Shown: positions 16,478 to 24,884, counted from the first letter of the stretch. The stretch: DNA of 32,947 nt from an uncultured cyanobacterium (GCA_903869185.1 CAIPYC010000054.1:1-32947); one strand, 5' to 3'. Numbers and translations: made by a program. The notes: generated by a model from the letters alone, not told the origin.

Positions 16478-17213
16478 AGTCTATCTTGTAGGTGCTGGGC
16501 CGGGAGATCCAGGCTTAATGACTCTCAAAGGAAAGCAGATTCTTGAGGTGGCTGATGTGGTCATCTATGATGCTTTAGTAGGTGCTGAGATATTGGCTAT
16601 GATCAATGACCAGGCAGAGCGAATCAGTGCTGGCAAAAGAAGAGGACATCATTGTCTTTCTCAGTCCGAAATTACAGCCTTACTTATTAAAAAAGCGCAG
16701 GAAAAAAAAGTAATCGTTCGACTCAAAGGAGGCGATCCCTTTGTTTTTGGTCGCGGTGGAGAGGAAATGGTCGATTTGATAAAGGCTGGGATTGCTACAG
16801 AGGTAGTGCCAGGAATAACCTCAGGCATTGCAGCCCCTGCTTACAGCGGGATACCACTTACTCATCGAGATTATTCATCTTCTGTAACTTTTGTAACCGG
16901 GCACCAATCGGCAGGGGATTACCGTAGTCAAATTAATTGGAAAGCAATTGCCCAAGGTAGCCAAACGATAGTTATCTACATGGGTATTCACAATCTTGCC
17001 AGTATCTTAAGGGAATTGACAAATGCTGGACTTCCACCAGATACTCCTATTGCTTTGATTCGTTGGGCTACTTTACCCCATCAGGAAAAATTGATAGGAA
17101 CCTTCTCTAGCATATTAGGACAAATGCAAGAAAAAAAATTCAAAGCCCCTGCAATTGTAGTAATTGGTAAAACAATAAATTTACACTCTATCTTGGCAGG
17201 TCACAAGGACTGA
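16449..17213 (+). CDS. cobA: Uroporphyrinogen-III C-methyltransferase (SUMT)
   Basis: CobA/SUMT transfers two methyl groups from S-adenosylmethionine to C2 and C7 of uroporphyrinogen III, giving precorrin-2 for siroheme and cobalamin. All family motifs are present: VYLVGAGPGDPGLMT near the N-terminus, VIYDALV, RLKGGDPFVFGRGGEE, and VPGITSGIAAPAYSGIPLTH with HRDYSSSVTFVTGH after it. At 254 aa it is a standalone SUMT without the CysG dehydrogenase/chelatase domain, consistent with the separate SirB overlapped just upstream. The siroheme product would serve the sulfite reductase at 25616-27361 and any nitrite reductase elsewhere. Confidence 0.95.
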   Translation: MNKIPNTFAKVYLVGAGPGDPGLMTLKGKQILEVADVVIYDALVGAEILAMINDQAERISAGKRRGHHCLSQSEITALLIKKAQEKKVIVRLKGGDPFVFGRGGEEMVDLIKAGIATEVVPGITSGIAAPAYSGIPLTHRDYSSSVTFVTGHQSAGDYRSQINWKAIAQGSQTIVIYMGIHNLASILRELTNAGLPPDTPIALIRWATLPHQEKLIGTFSSILGQMQEKKFKAPAIVVIGKTINLHSILAGHKD

Positions 17214-17249
17214 TAACATTAAATTAGGAAAAAAGTTGAAACCAATTTG

Positions 17250-18350
17250 ATGTTTGAATCGATTAGAAAGATTTGGCGCTCTATAAAACGCTTTTTTCGA
17301 CGGCTATTTGCTCCTGATGCGCGCATTGACAGGCCTCGGGGCCAAGTTGTCCAACCTTTGACGAATATAGAGTATGAGTTTCTTTTCAATCAGCTCCTCG
17401 AGGGAGTCTCAAGAGGCTGGCACCAGGGTAGGGTTCTTAAATTCTTTGATCAACTAGAAGATAGAAGCAAGCAAAGAGACTGGATCGCTTGGCTCGAAGG
17501 TTTTGGACAAAAGGCCATAGAATCAAATGCTCCCAATCATCAACTAGCTTCAAGAATGATGAGACTTGGCGAAATTGCTCAATCTGTTCCCACCATCAGC
17601 AGGATAGGGGATTTATGTGCCAGTATCGGCAGAGAGATTTTTAGTCGCGATTCTCAAGGTGAAATCTGGGAATATCAAGGAAATGATACAGAATCTTTCT
17701 TGCCTACCTTAACTGAGGAAGAAGATCAATCGGAATATGAAGCCCAAGCTATGACGATGGCTCAGCTATACGAAATTTTGCAGCAAAATCCGGAATTAAT
17801 GCAACAGATGTCTGAACAATTTGGAGTAGATATTTCAGATCCCGATCAAATAGTCGACATACTGACCATGCATCAAGAAGAAGAAGCACATAAACTAGCT
17901 GGAATCAGTCCATATCAATTGCCTGAAGACGAACTGGAAGAAGCTATAGCTCGCTGGGATCAAGAACTAGCAGAGACTCCCAAAATTGCCTGGCTTTGGT
18001 ATAATCGTGGTACAGCCCTGGCCAATCTAAGCCGCTATGATGAGGCTCTAGCCAGTTATGACCGGGCAATCAGTTTAGATCCAACTAATCATGAAATCTG
18101 GAATGTACTAGCAAAAGTATATTACAACACCAATAGAATACAAGAGTCCTTGGATTGTTGGAATAGAGTTGTTGAGCTCAAGCCTGATGAATATCAGAGC
18201 TGGTGTGATCGCGGAATTGTTTTGGAATTACTTTCTCGTCCAGCTGAGGCTATGTCCAGCTATAAAAAGGCTATCGAGTTTAAACCCAATTTGGCTTACG
18301 CGCTCTCTAGACTTGAGGCTTTGCAGGCAAAACCGGAAAACTTAAATTAA
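17250..18350 (+). CDS. TPR repeat protein
   Basis: The N-terminus is strongly basic and amphipathic (RKIWRSIKRFFRRLF), which may bind membrane or nucleic acid. A middle region of ~150 residues is acidic and Gln/Glu-rich with MTMAQLYEILQQNPELM. The C-terminal ~110 residues contain three tetratricopeptide repeats, from AWLWYNRGTALANLSRYDEA to the repeat ending with PNLAYALSRLEAL, each with the W-x2-x-G-Y-x-A-x-A-P pattern. TPRs mediate protein-protein contacts, so this is likely an adaptor. A TTG at 17247 directly precedes the ATG at 17250; I use the ATG. It lies 12 bp before ccaA and may be co-transcribed with it, though a functional link is not shown. Confidence 0.85.
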   Translation: MFESIRKIWRSIKRFFRRLFAPDARIDRPRGQVVQPLTNIEYEFLFNQLLEGVSRGWHQGRVLKFFDQLEDRSKQRDWIAWLEGFGQKAIESNAPNHQLASRMMRLGEIAQSVPTISRIGDLCASIGREIFSRDSQGEIWEYQGNDTESFLPTLTEEEDQSEYEAQAMTMAQLYEILQQNPELMQQMSEQFGVDISDPDQIVDILTMHQEEEAHKLAGISPYQLPEDELEEAIARWDQELAETPKIAWLWYNRGTALANLSRYDEALASYDRAISLDPTNHEIWNVLAKVYYNTNRIQESLDCWNRVVELKPDEYQSWCDRGIVLELLSRPAEAMSSYKKAIEFKPNLAYALSRLEALQAKPENLN

Positions 18351-18362
18351 TATAAAAAACCT

Positions 18363-19136
18363 ATGAAAAAATTAATTGAAGGATTGCGAAAATTTCAAAC
18401 CGGCTATGTTGAAAGTCATAAAGAACTCTTTGAAGAGCTTAGCCATGGACAACATCCTCGCATTCTTTTTATTACCTGTTCTGATTCACGCATTGACCCC
18501 AATTTGATCACTCAGGTTGAAATAGGAGAGCTTTTTGTAATCCGCAATGCCGGTAATATTGTGCCTCCTTATGGGGCAGCCAATGGTGGAGAAGGGGCTG
18601 CAATTGAATATGCTATTGAAGCTTTAAATATTCAAGAAATAATTGTTTGTGGTCATTCACATTGCGGGGCAATGAAGGGTCTACTCAAAGTCAGTGAATT
18701 GGAAGAGAAAATGCCCCTGGTACATCAATGGCTTAAACATGCCGAACCCACCCGCCGATTGATCCGGGAAAATTATAAAGGTATTGAAGGAGAGGAATTA
18801 CTCGATATTACCAGCGCCGAAAATGTTCTGGCCCAGCTCAGTAACCTTCAGACTTATCCTTCTGTTCGCTCTCGTTTACATCAAGGGCGTCTTGCCATCC
18901 ACGGCTGGTTATATGAGATCGAGAATGGAACCGTTGTTGCCTACGATCCATCCTCACACCAGTTCATTCCACCCCAGAGCGTTCTACAACATATCGAACA
19001 GGACTACAATTTTCATCCAAGTTGTCCCTTACAGAAGAAATACAATTTTATGGTTCATGAACCAACTTCCAATGGTAAGGGTTATGCCCATCTGACAGAC
19101 GAACAGACAGATAGAATTTATAGAGGAAGCTATTAG
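18363..19136 (+). CDS. ccaA: Carboxysomal beta-carbonic anhydrase CcaA/IcfA
   Basis: Beta-class carbonic anhydrase converts HCO3- to CO2 next to Rubisco in the beta-carboxysome. Zinc ligands Cys39, His98 and Cys101 are seen in ITCSDSR and VCGHSHCG, with the Asp41-Arg43 dyad intact. RNAGNIVPPYGAANGGEGAA and LSNLQTYPSVRSRLHQG follow as in Synechocystis CcaA. The C-terminal end LTDEQTDRIYRGSY matches the short conserved tail of CcaA, which is known to mediate recruitment through CcmM, while the variable linker before it is shorter than in Synechocystis. I therefore call it carboxysomal rather than housekeeping. It converges on grxD with an 8-bp gap and no visible terminator. Confidence 0.94.
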   Translation: MKKLIEGLRKFQTGYVESHKELFEELSHGQHPRILFITCSDSRIDPNLITQVEIGELFVIRNAGNIVPPYGAANGGEGAAIEYAIEALNIQEIIVCGHSHCGAMKGLLKVSELEEKMPLVHQWLKHAEPTRRLIRENYKGIEGEELLDITSAENVLAQLSNLQTYPSVRSRLHQGRLAIHGWLYEIENGTVVAYDPSSHQFIPPQSVLQHIEQDYNFHPSCPLQKKYNFMVHEPTSNGKGYAHLTDEQTDRIYRGSY

Positions 19137-19144
19137 ATCCTAAC

Positions 19145-19468
19145 TCAAGATGCCAGAGCCACTTCTACTATTTGCTGGAGCTCACCACTTTGGTAAAGTT
19201 CAATCAAAAGATCTGAACCACCCACAAATTCACCGTTGATATATATTTGGGGTATGGTTGGCCAACTAGAATACTCTTTTATTGCCTGACGTATTTCACC
19301 ATCAGCGAGAATATCGAAGGTTTCAAATGGTACGCCTAAAACATTCAAAATTTGTACAACATTGTTAGAAAATCCACATTGTGGCATCAATTTGTTGCCC
19401 TTCATAAAAACAAATATTTTATTTTCTTTGATCAGACTCTCAATTTTTGCTTTACTTTCCGGTGTCAT
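19145..19468 (-). CDS. grxD: Monothiol glutaredoxin (Grx4/GrxD, CGFS type)
   Basis: The 107-aa protein has the class II monothiol active site PQCGFSNNV with Cys31, the KGN Lys that contacts glutathione, and SSWPTIPQIYINGEFVGGSD, which carries the WPT-IPQ cis-Pro region and the GG-x-D glutathione site. Such proteins bind a bridging 2Fe-2S cluster with glutathione and deliver or store it rather than acting as a thiol reductase. The gene is 8 bp downstream of bolA, its usual partner for a mixed Fe-S heterodimer, so the two form an operon. Confidence 0.96.
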   Translation of the reverse strand: MTPESKAKIESLIKENKIFVFMKGNKLMPQCGFSNNVVQILNVLGVPFETFDILADGEIRQAIKEYSSWPTIPQIYINGEFVGGSDLLIELYQSGELQQIVEVALAS

Positions 19469-19476
19469 AAAACCTC

Positions 19477-19743
19477 CTAAATACTATTTGATTGATTTGC
19501 TTTTTTCCAAGCTTCCTGAGTGTAGGTTTTGAGTGCTAGGGCATGGATCGCTTCTGTAGACAAATGCTCTTGAAGAGCGCTATAGACAAGCTGATGTTGC
19601 TTAATTTTAGTTTGTCCATTAAAAAGATCAGAAATTACAACTGCTTCTAGGTGATCCCCGCCTCCGGTAAGATCCTTGACAAAGACAAGGGCATCTGGAA
19701 TCTTCACCTGAATCAATGTTTCCACTTGTTTGAGGGCAACCAC
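19477..19743 (-). CDS. BolA-family protein
   Basis: This 88-aa protein has the BolA fold signature: [22 protein letters not shown], followed by [15 protein letters not shown] and the conserved [10 protein letters not shown] end, with the invariant His in the KxHQ motif. BolA proteins bind CGFS glutaredoxins and modulate Fe-S cluster use and iron or redox sensing. The start is GTG at 19743; no ATG in frame is closer to the family N-terminus. The pairing with grxD 8 bp downstream supports the call strongly. Confidence 0.93.
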   Translation of the reverse strand: MVALKQVETLIQVKIPDALVFVKDLTGGGDHLEAVVISDLFNGQTKIKQHQLVYSALQEHLSTEAIHALALKTYTQEAWKKANQSNSI

Positions 19744-19802
19744 GACAAGACTCCCATGATTATAGTATTGATAATTACTCCTAACATTCTCGCACTTTTG
19801 AG

Positions 19803-20447
19803 CTATTTTGGTGTAGGTGTAGGCGCAGTGGTCCCATTTTTAGGAGCAAAGGGTATATCTACAAAGCCTAGTTCATAAAGCTGTTGATAAGATTTTCTAC
19901 CTAGCTCACTGCTGGGGTTCTGGGAGAGAATCACTTGAATCAAAAGAGGAACCGAAAGCTCGGATTTACCTTGGGCTCTGTGTACCAAAGCCAATTGATA
20001 TGTTGTTGTGTCTCTGAGCTCACCGGTTTTAAGAGCCTGAGATCGCTGGGATTCAGTAACCTTGGTATCGATCCCCGAAAAACTATTTGCTAGCTGAAGA
20101 TGAAAACTAGAAAGCTGGTTGTAGGTCTTGCGGGCCTGCTGTAACTTGACAACTGCCAAATCGTAGTTATTTTTATTAATTGCATCTTGGGCTTCATTGA
20201 CTAACTTCTGGGCGCCCTCAAGAGAAAGTAAGCTATCAGATTGATTTAGTGGACGATTGCCTTCACCGGAATCTTCCGCAGAATCGTTGACAGGTTTGAC
20301 CGGTGAGGTTGATTTATCTACTGATTTAGATTGAGCTAAAACAGGAGATCCTATACCAATTGCCAAGTAAAATAATATTAAAAGTGTTTTGAACCACATT
20401 TGAGGACGGACATTGGTCTCTACCATAGAAAAACAAAACTTCGCCAT
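19803..20447 (-). CDS. Secreted conserved cyanobacterial protein, helical (TPR-like)
   Basis: A hydrophobic signal sequence, [17 protein letters not shown] ending SPVLAQS, begins at the third possible ATG (20399); the frame is open from 20447 with alternatives at 20426 and 20399, none with a clear ribosome-binding site. After a Ser/Pro-rich spacer, residues ~75-205 are helical with [50 protein letters not shown] and [15 protein letters not shown], which resembles degenerate TPR helices. I recall this pattern from conserved proteins found widely in cyanobacteria, but the function is unknown. It is 15 bp downstream of the LpxB-like gene. Confidence 0.78.
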   Translation of the reverse strand: MAKFCFSMVETNVRPQMWFKTLLILFYLAIGIGSPVLAQSKSVDKSTSPVKPVNDSAEDSGEGNRPLNQSDSLLSLEGAQKLVNEAQDAINKNNYDLAVVKLQQARKTYNQLSSFHLQLANSFSGIDTKVTESQRSQALKTGELRDTTTYQLALVHRAQGKSELSVPLLIQVILSQNPSSELGRKSYQQLYELGFVDIPFAPKNGTTAPTPTPK

Positions 20448-20462
20448 AATTTTTTAACAATA

Positions 20463-21740
20463 TCATAGGAGCGAGGTACATTTTCCTATCTGCTGCCTAA
20501 CAAGCTCGGCTAATTTCGCCGCCGCTCCTGAATCTCCCCGGATCTTTTCGAGTTTGGCTCGCATTTGCTCCAATTTAACTGGATTTTGCATATAGTGAAA
20601 GATTTCTTGGGCTATACCTTCTGGCTCAACAGTACCTATTTTTTCAGGAACTATCTCTTCTTTTGCCCAAATATTGGGCCAGGAATAGAGTCGATTCTGT
20701 TTTAGAAACCAAGAATTCATGGCACTGGCAAAGAATGTACCTAATATGGGCAATCTGCTTAGTATGCCCGGGATCCCCTCCCATGTCCGCATAATATCAA
20801 TCTGCTGAGTTGGCAGGATAACCCACATAGGTATACCTAGAGCCGCCAGTTCGGCGGTATTGGCTCCTACGGTTGTAATCACCAGGCTACAGTCGAGGAG
20901 CTTGCTATGGGCGGGAAATTCATCGTATAGCTCTATTTTGAGTCCATCTGCTGTCTCTAGATATGGTGTATCAGCAGGTACTAAATTCGCGCCTACCCAA
21001 CCAATTCTCTCAATCAACGGGTTGGTTTGAGAATTGGCGTAAAGTGCCAACATATTCAAATCAACAGTTGGAGCTAGGGGAATCATGAATTCCGTTTGGG
21101 GTTCAAGATTATGGAGAGCTTGGGCAATTGCTATACTAAAGGGTACACCAATAGATAATTTGTGCCCCTTAGAGCCGACCATTAAGCCCACTCGTTTAGA
21201 ATTTGCCTTATAGAGACAAGAGTCTTGAGTCTCAACATCTAGCATCAGATCGCCTACTGTGTTGATTTTATGGCGTTGTTTGGAAGAAACCCTTTCTCTA
21301 ATTGAGCTGTTTCTAACTGCAAAACAATCTAAAAAATCAGTCCATCTAGCCTCACATTCTCCGTAGGTTAGGTTGCGATAACCAAGGCGCTTGCTAATGA
21401 GCAAAGTATATAATTGATCTCCTCCCAAAAAGATCACCACCCCTTGCTTATACCAGTCCCAGTTTTCGGCAGTTTTACCCCAGAGCAGAAAATCAAAAAA
21501 ATATTCACTAGTCTGTATTCGATCAACTTCGCTATAGCCTAAAAGAACTTTTTTCTCTAACCCACTGGCATGCGGACAAGGTGAAAGCATTACAGAAATC
21601 CGTACCATTTTACCCAAAAGGGATCTTAGCTCTCTAACTACAGGACGAACCCAAGTAGATACCTCACCTGGTCCGTTGGTCAAGATCAGCAGATCAACTC
21701 GTTCGTTGAGGTCGATAGATTCCTGTGGGTTGATGCTCAT
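20463..21740 (-). CDS. Lipid-A-disaccharide synthase-related protein (cyanobacterial LpxB-like)
   Basis: The 425-aa protein starts with VDLLILTNGPGEVSTWVRPV and carries GB-fold glycosyltransferase features such as RVGLMVGSKGHKLSIGVPF and LVITTVGANTAELAALGIPMW, where the donor nucleotide-sugar is held in GT19-like enzymes. It belongs to the cyanobacterial family described as similar to lipid A disaccharide synthase; true LpxB is a separate protein, and cyanobacteria are known to make unusual or no lipid A, so the acceptor is unknown. Its 5' end overlaps the glycerate kinase gene by 47 bp, giving coupled translation. ATG at 21740. Confidence 0.82.
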   Translation of the reverse strand: MSINPQESIDLNERVDLLILTNGPGEVSTWVRPVVRELRSLLGKMVRISVMLSPCPHASGLEKKVLLGYSEVDRIQTSEYFFDFLLWGKTAENWDWYKQGVVIFLGGDQLYTLLISKRLGYRNLTYGECEARWTDFLDCFAVRNSSIRERVSSKQRHKINTVGDLMLDVETQDSCLYKANSKRVGLMVGSKGHKLSIGVPFSIAIAQALHNLEPQTEFMIPLAPTVDLNMLALYANSQTNPLIERIGWVGANLVPADTPYLETADGLKIELYDEFPAHSKLLDCSLVITTVGANTAELAALGIPMWVILPTQQIDIMRTWEGIPGILSRLPILGTFFASAMNSWFLKQNRLYSWPNIWAKEEIVPEKIGTVEPEGIAQEIFHYMQNPVKLEQMRAKLEKIRGDSGAAAKLAELVRQQIGKCTSLL

Positions 21741-22503
21741 AGTCTATATCTACAACAAAATCAGTATTATCACAATCTTCAATCAACTCAGTCAAGTAAA
21801 GTTCTGGATGTAAAGCTTTCCAGAAATAAACCACAAAATCTTCAATTTCAGCTTCGCTCATTCCTATTGCTTGTTTTTTTTCAGCATCTTGGCGCCATTG
21901 CAAACTGTAATGATAGTCTTGAGAGTTAAGTACAATTAAGCTGCTTAATTTTTCCCATAGTGGCAGATAATCCCTCAGTCGCTCATTGCAATCTTGGGCA
22001 AAGGCATAGTCTTGTTCATCTTTAATCAAATCTGGTAAAAAATCCAGTTTACTAAAATCAATTGGACGATAACCCACAAACCAACCTTCAAATAAAAGAA
22101 TATCTATATGGCTTGCTATTTCCGGTTTACTCTTGCGATCTCCTCTACCTTGCTCAAGAGACTTGTCAAAACGCCATAGAGCAATATTCTTTTGACCTGA
22201 GAGAACTTGTCTAAATAGCTCTAAACCCAAACCTATATCATGGGTTCCAGGCGGACCTCGCCAAACCAGTCGGGGATCTTCTTTTTGCATCAGGCGCCTT
22301 TGCTCATAGCTCTTATAGAGATCATCGAGCGAGAAGGCGACTGCCTTGAGTCCAAGTTCTGCAAACATCTCCACAAAGAGACCACTGACGGTTGTCTTGC
22401 CTATTCCGATTGGCCCATTGATTCCCACAATAATGGGAAGTTCAAGTTTCTTTTGAGCTATTTCCAGGATCAAAGGTTGCCAAAATTCTCGCTGACTTGT
22501 CAT
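21694..22503 (-). CDS. glyk: D-glycerate 3-kinase
   Basis: This kinase phosphorylates D-glycerate to 3-phosphoglycerate, the last step of photorespiration. The Walker A loop NGPIGIGKTTVS (29-40, Lys36) is followed by SLDDLYKSYEQRRLM, RGPPGTHDIGLG, and LLFEGWFVGYRP, all hallmarks of the plant/cyanobacterial GLYK type in the P-loop kinase class. At 269 aa it has a normal core length, without a plant transit peptide. The C-terminal IDYEHQPTGIYRPQ is shared with family members. Its 3' end overlaps the LpxB-like start by 47 bp and its start is 18 bp after terC copy 1, so it is inside a minus-strand operon. Confidence 0.9.
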   Translation of the reverse strand: MTSQREFWQPLILEIAQKKLELPIIVGINGPIGIGKTTVSGLFVEMFAELGLKAVAFSLDDLYKSYEQRRLMQKEDPRLVWRGPPGTHDIGLGLELFRQVLSGQKNIALWRFDKSLEQGRGDRKSKPEIASHIDILLFEGWFVGYRPIDFSKLDFLPDLIKDEQDYAFAQDCNERLRDYLPLWEKLSSLIVLNSQDYHYSLQWRQDAEKKQAIGMSEAEIEDFVVYFWKALHPELYLTELIEDCDNTDFVVDIDYEHQPTGIYRPQRTS

Positions 22504-22521
22504 GGCTAGTGAATCGTTGAA

Positions 22522-23217
22522 TCATTTGCTCTCGTTTTGCACTTGCGTATTTTTCTTGGAAAAACCCCAGGCAAAAATAAGCACAATAGCCGAAACCATT
22601 AACCATTCTGGCGGTACCAGAGGCGAGTTAAAAACCTTGAGAAACAATCTAACTCCTACCAAAGCGACCGTAACAAAACCGGCATCTTCCAGGTGGGTGT
22701 ATATTTGGAGCCAACTAATGAACAATTCAGCTAAAAAACGTAGGGTAATAACACCTACTGTCCCGCCTACTAGAATCAGCCAGGTTTCATCGGCTACTGC
22801 AATCGAGGTTGTCACACTATCTAAAGAAAAAGCAAGATCTGTCAAGGCAATCAAAGGGATAGTCTGCCAGAATGATTTGTTACCTAGAGTATGATTATGG
22901 CTCTTTTCATCTTCTTTGGAAGTGAAATAGTTAAAAACCAACCAGAGAAGATATGCTGCCCCTAAAAGCTCAAATTGCCAGAACTGAACTACCCACGTTG
23001 CCGTCAGAATCAATATTATCCGAAAAATATAGGCAAGAACAAGCCCAACATTGAGCGCTCTGCGCTGTTCCTTGAGTCCAGGTATACCCTGGGCTATAGC
23101 GGCAAGGGCAACAGCATTGTCAGCAGAAAGCACTGCCTCTAGAGCTATTAGAACTAACAACACCAAAAAGGTCTCAGGATTAAAATTGATAGAAATGTTT
23201 GTAAGTTCGTTAAGCAT
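22522..23217 (-). CDS. TerC-family membrane protein, copy 1
   Basis: The 231-aa protein has about seven hydrophobic segments and the TerC signatures LEAVLSADNAVALAAIA and LIALTDLAFSLDSVTTSI, whose acidic residues in the membrane are thought to bind metal. TerC proteins are linked to Mn2+ export or metallation of exported proteins and to tellurite resistance. It is about 84% identical by eye to the copy at 23278-23976 immediately upstream, so the pair is a tandem duplication. The C-terminal end (TQVQNESK) differs from copy 2. Its ATG at 23217 follows a 60-bp spacer that is a diverged copy of the one before copy 2. Confidence 0.9.
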   Translation of the reverse strand: MLNELTNISINFNPETFLVLLVLIALEAVLSADNAVALAAIAQGIPGLKEQRRALNVGLVLAYIFRIILILTATWVVQFWQFELLGAAYLLWLVFNYFTSKEDEKSHNHTLGNKSFWQTIPLIALTDLAFSLDSVTTSIAVADETWLILVGGTVGVITLRFLAELFISWLQIYTHLEDAGFVTVALVGVRLFLKVFNSPLVPPEWLMVSAIVLIFAWGFSKKNTQVQNESK

Positions 23218-23260
23218 TAAATTGGGGAGTTACCGTGATATCTAGGTATATATATTTTAA

Positions 23261-23304
23261 TTTTGGCATTTTATTGTTTACTTACTGCCTGATTTAGCTC
23301 TTGG
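23261..23304. repeat. Duplication-junction copy of the decarboxylase 3' end
   Basis: This 44-bp stretch matches 24044-24087 at 40 positions. It covers the last codons and stop of terC copy 2 here, and the last codons and stop of the acetolactate decarboxylase there, read in different frames. It marks one edge of the tandem duplicated unit. Confidence 0.8.
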
Positions 23305-23976
23305 ATTTTTCTTGGAAAAACCCCAAGCAAAAATAAGCACAACAGCCAAAACCATTAACCATTCTGGCAGTACCAGAGGCGAATTACAAACCTTTAGCAA
23401 CAATCTAACACCTACTAAGGCGACTGTAACAAAACCGGCATCTTCTAGATGGGTGTATTCTTGGAGCCAACCAATGAACAATTCAGCTAAAAAACGTAGG
23501 GTAATAACACCTATTGTACCGCCTACTAGAATCAGCCAGGTTTCATCGGCTATTGCAATGGCAGTTGTCACACTATCTAAAGAAAAAGCGAGATCTGTTA
23601 AGGCAATTAAAGGGATAGTCTGCCAGAATGATTTGTTACCTAGACTATGATGATTATGGTTCTTTTTATTTTTTTTGGAAGTGAAATATTTAAAAACTAA
23701 CCAGAGAAGATATAGTGCTCCTAAAAGCTGAAATTGCCAGAATCGAGCCACCCAGGTTGCTGTCAGAATCAATATTATCCGAAGAATATAGGCAAGAACA
23801 AAGCCAAAATTGAGCGCTCTGCGCTGTTCCTTGAGTCTAGGTAAGCCCCTAGCTATAGCGGCAAGGGCAACAGCATTGTCAGCAGAAAGCACTGCCTCCA
23901 AGGCTATTAGAACTAACAACATGAAAAAGGTCTCTGGATTAAAATTGATAGAAATGTTTGTAAGCTTGTTAAGCAT
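23278..23976 (-). CDS. TerC-family membrane protein, copy 2
   Basis: Like copy 1 it carries LEAVLSADNAVALAAIA and LIALTDLAFSLDSVTTAI and the same set of hydrophobic helices. The ATG at 23976 is preceded directly by TTG, so I use the ATG. The last residues (RAKSGSK) and the stop codon are not terC-like: this 3' end and the following spacer match the 3' end of the acetolactate decarboxylase gene, at 40 of 44 positions but in a different frame. I infer that copy 2 was trimmed and given a new C-terminus at the duplication junction. Only a few residues are affected, so function should be kept. Confidence 0.9.
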   Translation of the reverse strand: MLNKLTNISINFNPETFFMLLVLIALEAVLSADNAVALAAIARGLPRLKEQRRALNFGFVLAYILRIILILTATWVARFWQFQLLGALYLLWLVFKYFTSKKNKKNHNHHSLGNKSFWQTIPLIALTDLAFSLDSVTTAIAIADETWLILVGGTIGVITLRFLAELFIGWLQEYTHLEDAGFVTVALVGVRLLLKVCNSPLVLPEWLMVLAVVLIFAWGFSKKNPRAKSGSK

Positions 23977-24008
23977 CAAATTGGAGGGGTTACCATGATA
24001 TATACATT

Positions 24009-24040
24009 ATATGTAGTTTTATATGTAGTTATATGTAGTT
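24009..24040. repeat. Three ATATGTAGTT units in the terC leader
   Basis: Three copies of ATATGTAGTT (24009-24018, 24021-24030, 24031-24040) lie between the decarboxylase stop and terC copy 2. The paralogous spacer before terC copy 1 (23218-23277) lacks them, so they expanded after, or were lost since, the duplication. No role is evident. Confidence 0.8.
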
Positions 24041-24043
24041 ATG

Positions 24044-24087
24044 TTTTGGCGTTTTATTGTTTACTTACTGCTTGATTTAGTGCTTGG
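24044..24087. repeat. Source copy of the duplication junction (decarboxylase 3' end)
   Basis: The partner of 23261-23304. It contains the stop codon (24054-24056) and the last ~10 codons of the acetolactate decarboxylase gene. Confidence 0.8.
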
Positions 24088-24884
24088 CTGGGATCGCGTG
24101 CCAAATCAGCTTTTAAAAAAGCAGCAGTTTCGGGAATCGACATACGAAAGTCAGCCGAATGTTCGATCTTAACGGTTAGTTCCTTAGCACGACAATCAAA
24201 AAGATGTCCTCCCCCTTGGCGATCATCGGTTAGAAAGTGCAGGTGATAACCCGCAAAATTGACTGATTTAGCATATTCTGGAGTCCAAAACCCTACTAAG
24301 GTTCCTTTAACATTATGAAATTCAAATTCGGCTTGTTTTTCTAAGGTTTCAACAAGAGTTTCATTACCTTGGGCCTTGCGAGCAGCACGCCATTTTATAT
24401 AGTCAAAAGTCCCGTCAATTTGAAAGGCAAAGAACAGGTTTTCAGTATTGCGATGTTGATCCAAGTGACTGGTCAAGTCATTCAATGAAGAGATGGGCGG
24501 AAGTTTAACTATTTGTTCGGGTTTAAAGTTAGTTACTACAGCAAAGGGAACCTGCGCCGTTTGGGCCGCGATCGTAACTGTTCCATCGCCTCGGGCCTGA
24601 TAAAACTTTCCATCGAGAGCAACCATCTCACCATCTAAATCTTCAAAAGTCCCTATACCAAAATCGCCGTGTTTCATGAGCTCAGCTACCGAGATGGCTC
24701 CGCTAAAAATCCCCTCGACTAGAGCGCCCGAGGTAGAAATCTGAAAAATGGTATTATGATCTAGATCGAGTCCCTCGGCGAGAGCAGTCATAACGATGTG
24801 ATCGATGGTATCGCCGGTGGTCGTACTTTTTTTCTCAATTTCATCCCACAATGACTGGGAAATATTACAGTTAAGTATTACCAT
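24054..24884 (-). CDS. budA: Alpha-acetolactate decarboxylase with ribbon-helix-helix-like N-terminus
   Basis: The enzyme turns (S)-2-acetolactate into (R)-acetoin. Core motifs are TIFQISTSGALVEGIFSG, HGDFGIGTFEDLDGEM, and the metal site in GYHLHFLTDDRQGGGHLFD, where the three zinc-binding histidines lie (about residues 212-225). The core starts near residue 43. The preceding ~42 residues, VILNCNIS then QSLWDEIEKKS and DTIDHIVMTALAEGL, follow the strand-helix-helix pattern of a CopG-type ribbon-helix-helix domain, which is not part of the classic enzyme. There is no signal peptide. It heads the minus-strand cluster with terC. No acetolactate synthase gene is nearby, so whether it makes acetoin for fermentation or relieves acetolactate excess is open. 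Confidence 0.9.
   Translation of the reverse strand: MVILNCNISQSLWDEIEKKSTTTGDTIDHIVMTALAEGLDLDHNTIFQISTSGALVEGIFSGAISVAELMKHGDFGIGTFEDLDGEMVALDGKFYQARGDGTVTIAAQTAQVPFAVVTNFKPEQIVKLPPISSLNDLTSHLDQHRNTENLFFAFQIDGTFDYIKWRAARKAQGNETLVETLEKQAEFEFHNVKGTLVGFWTPEYAKSVNFAGYHLHFLTDDRQGGGHLFDCRAKELTVKIEHSADFRMSIPETAAFLKADLARDPSQALNQAVSKQ

Noticed and set aside
23977-24053. Mn2+-type yybP-ykoY riboswitch before terC
   Set aside because: Such riboswitches often precede terC, but this 77-bp spacer is too short and AT-rich and lacks the conserved loops.
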